This document shows, piece by piece, positions 8,147 to 13,388 of a DNA stretch of 13,388 nucleotides (positions are counted from its first letter, which is position 1; each line of letters begins with the position of its first letter). Source of the stretch: Comamonadaceae bacterium. Lineage in GTDB: Bacteria > Pseudomonadota > Gammaproteobacteria > Burkholderiales > Burkholderiaceae_C. The notes below the pieces were generated by a model. That model saw only the letters and a list, made by a program, of their open reading frames with translations, ran no database searches and was not told the origin of the DNA. The stretch lies in assembly GCA_947454695.1 (NCBI GenBank), contig CANGMW010000037.1, positions 1 to 13,388 of the forward strand, given 5' to 3'. The position numbers and the translations under genes are program-made.

Positions 8147-8231
8147 CGCAGTGCGTGCGCGCGTGCGGTATTTGCGCTCGCGTGTCGTGCACGCCTCGTT
8201 ATCATGCGGGCATGACTTCAAAGCAGAGCGC
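8147..8231 (+). other. Short intergenic gap before xdhC, no terminator seen
   Basis: These 85 bp are GC-rich with alternating CG/TG runs. No stable hairpin followed by T residues is visible. A TATCAT hexamer at 8200-8205 could be a -10 box, but the nearest -35-like TTGCGC (8172-8177) is 22 nt away, too far for a standard sigma-70 promoter. xdhC may be read through from the secretion operon or use a weak promoter here. Confidence 0.4.
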
Positions 8232-9041
8232 ATGACCATTTGGACCGAGACCTTGTTTGCGCGTTTAGCAACCGAGCCAGCTGTGCTGGTGACGGTGGTG
8301 CAGACGCAAGGCTCAGTGCCGCGTGAGACGGGCACCGCCATGGCCGTGTTGGCACGCGATGAACTCGGCACGATTGGCGGCGGGCAACTGGAGCTGCAGG
8401 CGATCGCACTGGCGCGTGACATCTTGAACGGCGCGCCCGTGCCTGACGAGCCCGTGCGCAAGGCCTTAGGGCCGAGTTTGGGGCAATGCTGCGGTGGTGT
8501 GGTGTATCTGCGCTTTGAGCGCGTGACGGCGCACGACGCGCCCTTGTGGCGTGCGCGCTTGGCGTTGCAGCGTCAACCCTTGGCTTTGTTCGGGGGGGGG
8601 CATGTCGGACGCGCACTGGTGCAGGTGCTGCAAAGCCTGCCTTTCAACATCCATTGGATCGACAGCCGGGACGCCATCTTCCCGCCGGACTTGCCAACGC
8701 ATGTGCGGTGCGAACAATCAGAACCGGTTCAGACAGCGGTCAAGGATGTGGCCAGTGGCAGCAGCGTGCTGATCATGAGCTTTAGCCATGCGGAAGACTT
8801 GGAAGTACTGGCCGCTTGTTTGAAGCGTTCAAAAGAACACAACGACTTGCCCTATATCGGCTTGATTGGTAGCGCCACCAAGTGGGCGAGTTTTCAAAGC
8901 CGGCTCAGGGCCAAAGGATTTGAAGAGGCGGACTTCTCGCGGGTGACCTGCCCGATCGGCATTGAGGGCATTGTGGGCAAAGAACCCGAAGTGATTGCAG
9001 TCTCGGTTGCGGCGCAGTTGCTGCAGCAACGCAAGATGTGA
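8232..9041 (+). CDS. xdhC: XdhC, xanthine dehydrogenase accessory protein (molybdenum cofactor maturation)
   Basis: This 269-residue cytoplasmic protein binds molybdenum cofactor, protects it until it is sulfurated and delivers it to the XdhB subunit; this role is established for Rhodobacter XdhC. The N-terminal XdhC/CoxI domain shows VVQTQGSVPRETGTAM (22-37), TIGGGQLE (47-54) and the conserved LGPSLGQCCGG (79-89) with two Cys. The C-terminal Rossmann domain begins LALFGGGHVGRAL (117-129) and continues with the family motifs YIGLIGSATKW and PIGIEGIVGKEPEVIAVSVAA. The ATG at 8232 is preferred because family members start just before TETLFARL; an upstream in-frame GTG at 8151 would add an untypical Arg-rich stretch. 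xdhC sits apart from xdhAB, convergent with the channel gene, and follows the secretion operon on the same strand. Confidence 0.92.
   Translation: MTIWTETLFARLATEPAVLVTVVQTQGSVPRETGTAMAVLARDELGTIGGGQLELQAIALARDILNGAPVPDEPVRKALGPSLGQCCGGVVYLRFERVTAHDAPLWRARLALQRQPLALFGGGHVGRALVQVLQSLPFNIHWIDSRDAIFPPDLPTHVRCEQSEPVQTAVKDVASGSSVLIMSFSHAEDLEVLAACLKRSKEHNDLPYIGLIGSATKWASFQSRLRAKGFEEADFSRVTCPIGIEGIVGKEPEVIAVSVAAQLLQQRKM
8592..8600 (+). repeat. G9 homopolymer tract in xdhC
   Basis: Nine G bases encode Gly121-Gly123 of the Rossmann nucleotide-binding loop (LFGGGHVG). The tract is in frame and leaves the gene intact here. Confidence 0.7.
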
Positions 9042-9108
9042 TCGTTGTGTTTGCCCGAGGCCGGTTGGGATGAACACAGCGTCGTTGGCAAAGCGAGACA
9101 TCGAAGCG

Positions 9109-9139
9109 AAAAAAAAGGGGCTGGTTAACCAGCCCCTTT
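9109..9139 (-). terminator. Intrinsic terminator of the Tsx-like channel gene
   Basis: Bases 9114-9139 form a perfect 26-bp palindrome (AAAGGGGCTGGTT and its reverse complement). Read on the minus strand, it is a GC-rich stem followed by a run of eight T, three of them in the stem (9109-9116). It lies 25 nt beyond the TAA of the channel gene. On the plus strand only three T follow the C run, so termination of xdhC here would be weaker. Confidence 0.9.
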
Positions 9140-9164
9140 GACATTCAGCCAGGCTGATTGTGTA

Positions 9165-10001
9165 TTACAGCGCGTAGGTCACCAAGACCATGGGCGACGT
9201 AGCGGTGCACTTGTTGCCGTTGCTAGCCAGGCCGCTGTCGCAACCGAACTTGTTGTTCCAGTACTGCACACCAACACCAGCTTTCAGACCGCTCTTAGCG
9301 CCGGCCACATTAAACATGAGTTTGCCTTCAAAGAGGGTTTCAGTTGCGGTTTGTGCACCGAAACCGTCTTTGCCCTTAGCACCCACCATGTCAAAGAAGC
9401 CTTCAAAGGTGGCGCCCAAGCTGGCAACAGGAATAGCCCAAGCGCTGGTCAGTGCAGGGACGGTGTCAAAGTTGACAGCCTTACCCATGATGCCGTTGTT
9501 GTTGGTCTCTTTGTAGGCTTCCAGGCCAATGCTCCAGAAACCAGCGCTCACCGGCATGTCGGCGCTCAGGCCCACGCGCACTTTGTTCGGAGCCGGAGCG
9601 AAAGCGGTGTTCTTAGCGCCAGCGTCGATACGGGCGGTCAGGCTCAGGTCTTTGGCAAAGCCATAGCCGCCTTTGTTGCCGCTCAGGGCGCTCAGGGAGA
9701 AGCTGCGCTTGTAGAAGCCATACCACTCGGAAGCACCGTTGCTGTCACCTTTGTTCAAGTCGGAATTGTCAGAGGTCAGGTGATCGATGGAGAAAAAGTT
9801 AGTACCCAGTTTGTCACCGCTCACGTGGGTGAAGTTCAGCACGTTCTTGGCGACTTTGTCGGACACGCCTGGCTCGGATTGAGCCGAGTAGTAGCGATAA
9901 CCAATAGAGTCAGAAGACCAGTCGGCAGCCAGAGCGCTAGAAGCGCCGGTGGCAGCAGCAGCGCCAAGAGCCAGAACGGTGAGGGAAGATTTAAAACTCA
10001 T
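9165..10001 (-). CDS. Tsx-like outer membrane nucleoside channel
   Basis: This 278-residue outer membrane beta-barrel probably lets nucleosides or purines into the periplasm. It has a clear signal peptide (MSFKSSLTVL to SSALA, cleavage after residue 25), then ADWSSDSIGYRY, the typical start of Tsx-family barrels. Alternating amphipathic strands follow, with SGDKLGTNFFSIDHLTSD (61-78) and FWSIGLEAYKE (155-165), closing on MVLVTYAL. Two Cys (254, 265) flank a short loop before the last strand and could form a disulfide outside the cell. ATG 10001 is chosen because CAGGA lies 8 nt upstream (10010-10014) and the signal peptide begins there; the longer frame to 10127 adds an unrelated stretch. It sits after xdhAB on the same strand, with its own sigma-54-like promoter and a strong terminator. 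The nucleoside specificity is inferred from family and context. Confidence 0.85.
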   Translation of the reverse strand: MSFKSSLTVLALGAAAATGASSALAADWSSDSIGYRYYSAQSEPGVSDKVAKNVLNFTHVSGDKLGTNFFSIDHLTSDNSDLNKGDSNGASEWYGFYKRSFSLSALSGNKGGYGFAKDLSLTARIDAGAKNTAFAPAPNKVRVGLSADMPVSAGFWSIGLEAYKETNNNGIMGKAVNFDTVPALTSAWAIPVASLGATFEGFFDMVGAKGKDGFGAQTATETLFEGKLMFNVAGAKSGLKAGVGVQYWNNKFGCDSGLASNGNKCTATSPMVLVTYAL

Positions 10002-10087
10002 GATGACATTCCTGTGAAGTAAGTTAAAAAAGACCAAAAATGGGGAACCAATTGCAAGTGAACGCTTATTATCCAATAGAAGGCACG

Positions 10088-10103
10088 AGCAATTTCCGCG
10101 CCA
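10088..10103 (-). promoter_or_regulatory. Sigma-54 (RpoN) -24/-12 promoter for the Tsx-like channel gene
   Basis: Read on the minus strand, the site is TGGCGCGGAAATTGCT. The sigma-54 consensus is TGGCACGN4TTGC; all its fixed bases match except A to G at one place, and the spacing of the invariant GG and GC pairs is exact. Transcription would begin near 10077, giving a leader of about 76 nt before the ATG at 10001. A site of this kind needs an enhancer-binding activator such as NtrC; its binding sites would lie further upstream, inside the 3' end of xdhB. Confidence 0.6.
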
Positions 10104-10123
10104 AGTATTGTGCCTCAAACCGA

Positions 10124-12535
10124 TCAAGGCCCCTGGGCCAAGGACGCCTTGGCTGATTGGGCAGGACTAACCGGTTTTTTGGCTTTGGCCAGCGCTGTCA
10201 GCACCCGTTCAGGGGTGGCTGGCGCATCCAGATAAAGGGTGTGGCAGTTGGGGCCTTGTTCTTGGGTCGACGGTGACGCGGCCACCGCGTCACGCAAGGC
10301 TTCATACACGCTCACAGCCAGCATGAAAGGCGGCTCGCCCACGGCCTTGCTGCCAAATACGTTGGCTTCTCGGTTCGCTTCAGGCCACAGGTCAATCTTG
10401 AAGCGGGTGGGCACGTCAGCCGCTGTGGGAATTTTGTAGGTGCTGGGTGCGTGGGTGCTGAGCACGCCGCGCTCGTTCCAGACCAGTTCTTCGGTGGTGA
10501 GCCAGCCCATGCCTTGCACAAAGCCGCCTTCAATCTGCCCGATGTCGATGGCCGGGTTGATGCTGCGACCCACGTCGTGCAGGATGTCTACGCGCACCAC
10601 GCGGTGCTCGCCGGTGAGGGTGTCGATCACCACTTCGGTGCAGGCTGCACCATAAGAGAAGTAATAAAACGGGCGCCCGGTCAGGGTGGCTTTGTCGTAA
10701 TGAATTTTGGGCGTGCGGTAAAAGCCGTCGCTCCACAATTGCACGCGGCTGAAATAAGCCTGGTTGACCAAGGCATCAAAAGTTCGGGCGGTCTTGGGCG
10801 TGGTGACCTGACCTTGGGCAAAGTGCACCGCGTCTGCCGAACAGCCATCCAAACCGGCCACAAAGGCGGTGAGGTTGGCGCGCACCTGACGGGCAGCGAA
10901 CTGGGCGGCCCGGCCGTTCAGGTCGGTGCCGGCAGACGCCGCGGTGGCCGACGCGTTGGGTACTTTGCTGGTGTCGCTGGCCGTGCACAGCACGCGATCA
11001 AACGCAATGCCGAGTTCATCGGCCACGATCTGCGCGACCTTGGTGTGCAGACCCTGGCCCATTTCCGTGCCGCCGTGGTTCACCTGCACGCTGCCATCCG
11101 CATACACATGCACCAGCGCACCGGCCTGGTTGAAAGGCGTGGCTGTGAAGGAGATGCCAAATTTCACCGGCGTGATGGCCAAGCCGCGTTGCAAGATGGG
11201 GTTCGCTGCATTCCAAGCGGCAATCACTTGCCGTCGTTGCCGGTAACGGCTGGACTCTTCCAGCGTGTTGAGCAGCGGCAGCAGGATGTTGTCCTCCACC
11301 TTCATCTGGTAGTGGGTTGTGTCGCGGCGCTGCGCGGTGCCGGGGATGGGCTCGTCGCTGTACAGATTGCGTTTGCGCACATCTAACGCGTCCATGCCCA
11401 GCGTGCGGGCGATCTCGCCCATGATGGCCTCGATCAGGATGACGCCCTGCGGCCCGCCAAAGCCACGGAAAGCGGTATGGCTTTGCGTGTTGAGCTTGAG
11501 CCGGTAGGACGTGATGTCCACATGCTCCAGAAAATAAGCGTTGTCGCTGTGAAAAATGGCGCGGTCGGCCACCGGGCCGGACAGGTCAGCGGAAAAACCG
11601 CAGTGCGCGGCCATCATCAATTTCACTGCGGTGAGCCGGCCGCTGTCATCAAACCCAATGGTGTAGTCGTAGCTGAAGGGGTGGCGCTTGCCGGTGACCA
11701 TGAAGTCGTCATCGCGGTCCAGTCGCATCTTGACCGGGCACTTGAGCTTGTTCGCCGCCACCGCCGCCCAGACGGCGAGTTGGCCGGCTTGCGTTTCTTT
11801 GCCACCGAAAGCGCCGCCCATGCGACGGCACTCGACGCGCACGGCGTGGTTGTCCAGTCCCAGCGCATGGCCGACCCAGTGCTGAACTTCAGCGGGGTGT
11901 TGGGTGCTGGAATAAATCAGCCACTGCTTTTGCTCCTGCGGCAGCGCATAGGCGATTTGGCCTTCGAGGTAAAAGTGTTCCTGCCCGCCCACTTCCAATG
12001 TGCCGCTGAGGGTGTGGGGGCTCTTGGCCAGCGCGGCAGCCGCATCACCCCGTTTGACCACGACCGGGGGAAGTACAAAACTTTGTTGAGCCAGCGCATC
12101 TTTAACACTCAGCACAGCGGGCAAGGGTTCAATGTGGAGCTTGACTTTGCGTGCCGCACGGCGCGCCTGCATCACCGTTTTGGCAAGCACCAGGCCGACG
12201 ACCTGACCCACATGCGCAACGGTGTCGATGGCAAACACCGGTTCATCGCCGGCAAACGCGGCCAGCATTTTGTCGCCGGGAACGTCAGCGCTCAGCACCA
12301 CATCCACCACACCGGGCATGGCCAGCGCCTCGCGGGCATCGACACCCGTCAAGCGGCCGTGGGCGTGGGTGGAGAGAATGGGGGCGGCATGCAAGGTGCC
12401 ACGCACTTCGGGAATGTCGTCAATGAAGGGCGCCGCGCCCGCCACTTGGGCCACTGCGCTTTCGTGCTGGGTCGAGACGCCGCTGACCTGCGCGCGGGCG
12501 TTCTCCAAGTCGTTTGGCGGCAAGACAGCGCTCAT
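10124..12535 (-). CDS. xdhB: Xanthine dehydrogenase molybdenum-binding subunit XdhB
   Basis: This 803-residue catalytic large subunit oxidises hypoxanthine to xanthine and xanthine to urate at the molybdenum cofactor. All landmark residues known from bovine and Rhodobacter enzymes are present: Gln212 in SSTQHP (bovine Gln767), Glu247 in GGAFGGKE (Glu802), Arg325 in VADRAIF (Arg880), Arg357 and Phe359 in AFRGFGGPQG (Arg912 and Phe914), and the base Glu734 in AVGEPP (Glu1261). The 78-residue spacing from Glu247 to Arg325 equals that of the bovine pair. GGTEMGQGLHTK and YKIPTAADVPT are further family blocks. The Arg880 equivalent points to xanthine/hypoxanthine, not aldehydes, as substrate. Its ATG overlaps the TGA of xdhA by 4 nt, with GGAAGAG 8 nt upstream (12544-12550). 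Length is usual for bacterial XdhB. Confidence 0.97.
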   Translation of the reverse strand: MSAVLPPNDLENARAQVSGVSTQHESAVAQVAGAAPFIDDIPEVRGTLHAAPILSTHAHGRLTGVDAREALAMPGVVDVVLSADVPGDKMLAAFAGDEPVFAIDTVAHVGQVVGLVLAKTVMQARRAARKVKLHIEPLPAVLSVKDALAQQSFVLPPVVVKRGDAAAALAKSPHTLSGTLEVGGQEHFYLEGQIAYALPQEQKQWLIYSSTQHPAEVQHWVGHALGLDNHAVRVECRRMGGAFGGKETQAGQLAVWAAVAANKLKCPVKMRLDRDDDFMVTGKRHPFSYDYTIGFDDSGRLTAVKLMMAAHCGFSADLSGPVADRAIFHSDNAYFLEHVDITSYRLKLNTQSHTAFRGFGGPQGVILIEAIMGEIARTLGMDALDVRKRNLYSDEPIPGTAQRRDTTHYQMKVEDNILLPLLNTLEESSRYRQRRQVIAAWNAANPILQRGLAITPVKFGISFTATPFNQAGALVHVYADGSVQVNHGGTEMGQGLHTKVAQIVADELGIAFDRVLCTASDTSKVPNASATAASAGTDLNGRAAQFAARQVRANLTAFVAGLDGCSADAVHFAQGQVTTPKTARTFDALVNQAYFSRVQLWSDGFYRTPKIHYDKATLTGRPFYYFSYGAACTEVVIDTLTGEHRVVRVDILHDVGRSINPAIDIGQIEGGFVQGMGWLTTEELVWNERGVLSTHAPSTYKIPTAADVPTRFKIDLWPEANREANVFGSKAVGEPPFMLAVSVYEALRDAVAASPSTQEQGPNCHTLYLDAPATPERVLTALAKAKKPVSPAQSAKASLAQGP

Positions 12536-13388
12536 GGCGTGTGCTCTTCCAACTGCAGGGCGTGCAGATCAGTCTGCGCGGTGCCTTGACTCTCCAGCCA
12601 GAAACGCTGCAGCAAATTGGCCAGCACCGTGCGCCGGTACTGCGCTGAGGCGCGCATGTCGGAAATGGGTGAGAACTCGTCGCGCAAGACGGCCATGGCG
12701 TTGTCCACCGTGCCTGCGCTCCAGGCTTGACCCAGCAGCACCGCCTCGGTTTTGCGGGCCCGGGCCGGCGTGGCGGCCACACCGCCGGCGCCCATCGCGA
12801 TGTGCTGCACCACGCCTTGGTCCACAACCAGGCGCAAGGCCAGGCAGACGGCGGAAATATCGTCTTCAAAGCGTTTGGACACTTTGTAGACACGGGTGAA
12901 TTCGCCGGCCGTGGGCTTGGGCACTTTGATCCAAGCCAGCACTTCGTCCGCACCCAGCCGGTTCTGGCGGTAGCCGGTGTAGAACTGCGTCAGCGGCATC
13001 TCGCGGTGCGCTTGATGGTCGCCCTGCTGGCGCATCAGCACAATGCTGGCACCCAAGGCGATGAGCAGGGGCATGGAGTCGCCAATCGGCGAGCCGTTGG
13101 CCACATTGCCACCCAGTGTGCCGCTGTTGCGCACCGGCTTGCCGGCAAAGCGGTGGGCGAACTCCGCCAGCTGCGGGCGGTCTGCCACCAGCGCTTGAAA
13201 CGCATCGGTCAGGGTGACCGCCGCGCCGATGGCCACATGGTGCGGGTACTGCTCTATTTGGCGTAACTCACTGACCTGCGTGATGTCCAAAATCTGCTCG
13301 AACTGGCGGTGCATTTTGGTGATCCACAAGCCCACATCGGTGCAGCCCGCCACGATCTGCGCCGCAGGAAAACGGGACCTCGCCACCA
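12532..13388 (-). CDS. xdhA: Xanthine dehydrogenase small subunit XdhA, C-terminal part (FAD domain)
   Basis: The frame is open to the right edge; the GTG near 13386 is only an internal Val codon. About 285 residues are visible, roughly the last 60% of the protein (Rhodobacter XdhA has 462). They comprise the FAD-binding domain, starting at IVAGCTDVGLWITK with GTLGGNVANGSPIGDSMP as its second flavin-binding block, and the CO-dehydrogenase flavoprotein C-terminal domain ending near LQLEEHTP. The N-terminal domains that carry the two [2Fe-2S] clusters lie beyond the window. XdhA passes electrons from molybdenum through iron-sulfur to FAD and on to NAD+. TGA overlaps the xdhB start by 4 nt, so the two subunits should be made in step. 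Confidence 0.95.
   Translation of the reverse strand, partial: VARSRFPAAQIVAGCTDVGLWITKMHRQFEQILDITQVSELRQIEQYPHHVAIGAAVTLTDAFQALVADRPQLAEFAHRFAGKPVRNSGTLGGNVANGSPIGDSMPLLIALGASIVLMRQQGDHQAHREMPLTQFYTGYRQNRLGADEVLAWIKVPKPTAGEFTRVYKVSKRFEDDISAVCLALRLVVDQGVVQHIAMGAGGVAATPARARKTEAVLLGQAWSAGTVDNAMAVLRDEFSPISDMRASAQYRRTVLANLLQRFWLESQGTAQTDLHALQLEEHTP

Noticed and set aside
8161..8194. GCGTGC/GCACGC inverted repeat after the acyltransferase gene, considered as a terminator
   Set aside because: The stem is only six base pairs with a long loop, and no T-run follows.
8212..8235. Seven-codon ORF (MTSKQSA) whose TGA overlaps the xdhC ATG, considered as a leader peptide
   Set aside because: It has no convincing ribosome binding site, no attenuator-like hairpin and no run of regulatory codons; chance is the simplest explanation.
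7499..8461. Minus-strand open frame of 320 codons across tolC end, the acyltransferase gene and xdhC start
   Set aside because: It spans three well-supported genes on the other strand and its translation shows no recognisable domain.
9138..10022. Plus-strand open frame of 294 codons opposite the Tsx-like gene
   Set aside because: The minus strand has a signal peptide, ribosome binding site and terminator; the plus frame starts within the terminator region and has no such support.
10022..10045. A/T-rich run with CCATTTTTGG in the leader of the channel gene, considered as a terminator for xdhAB
   Set aside because: The pairing arms are three bases long and no GC-rich stem precedes the T-run, so it does not look like an intrinsic terminator.
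10201..10219. Imperfect inverted repeat GCACC...GGGTGG upstream of the sigma-54 site, considered as an NtrC enhancer site
   Set aside because: The gap between the GCAC and GTG(C) half-sites is 10 nt, whereas NtrC sites have about 7, and one half-site base is wrong. It also lies in coding sequence of xdhB.
10451..12589. Long plus-strand open frames opposite xdhB (about 311 and 370 codons)
   Set aside because: They lie antisense to a gene with every active-site motif intact, have no family features, and are His/Arg/Gly-rich as expected for GC-rich antisense shadows.

Overview
The window looks like chromosomal DNA of a betaproteobacterium, most likely Burkholderiales and possibly Comamonadaceae. 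This is inferred from the moderately high GC, the codon use, the protein flavour of the xanthine dehydrogenase and Tsx-like genes, and strict Gram-negative secretion parts. No rRNA, tRNA, insertion sequence or CRISPR array is visible. It divides into two functional blocks.

Left block (1 to about 8146, all + strand): a tightly packed type I secretion operon. It opens inside the 3' part of a giant secreted protein: four complete and one partial cadherin-like repeats of about 100 residues, a Trp-rich AT-rich segment, a calcium-binding EF-hand-like region and a presumed C-terminal secretion tail. After 34 nt come a HlyB-type ABC exporter (TTG start), a HlyD-type membrane fusion protein (4-nt ATGA overlap), a TolC-type outer membrane channel (GTG start, 11-nt overlap) and a small HlyC-family lysine acyltransferase (20-nt overlap). 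The full export channel and a putative acylating enzyme thus lie downstream of the substrate. The acyltransferase keeps the family Asp, but the family's catalytic His position reads Thr, with a His two residues later.

Right block (about 8147 to 13388): purine catabolism. xdhC (molybdenum cofactor insertion/maturation factor) is on the + strand, 85 nt after the acyltransferase. It converges on a minus-strand gene for a Tsx-like outer membrane nucleoside channel, with a strong intrinsic terminator between them serving the channel gene. Upstream of the channel gene on the minus strand are xdhB (molybdenum subunit, active-site residues intact) and xdhA (FAD/iron-sulfur subunit, cut by the right edge), joined by a 4-nt overlap. 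The xdhB-to-channel gap contains a near-consensus sigma-54 (-24/-12) promoter facing the channel gene. This suggests nucleoside uptake is switched on under nitrogen limitation, alongside purine oxidation.

The most notable items are the altered acyltransferase active site, the sigma-54 element, the unassigned Trp-rich domain, and two homopolymer tracts (C8 in the adhesin, G9 in xdhC) lying in functionally decisive places.
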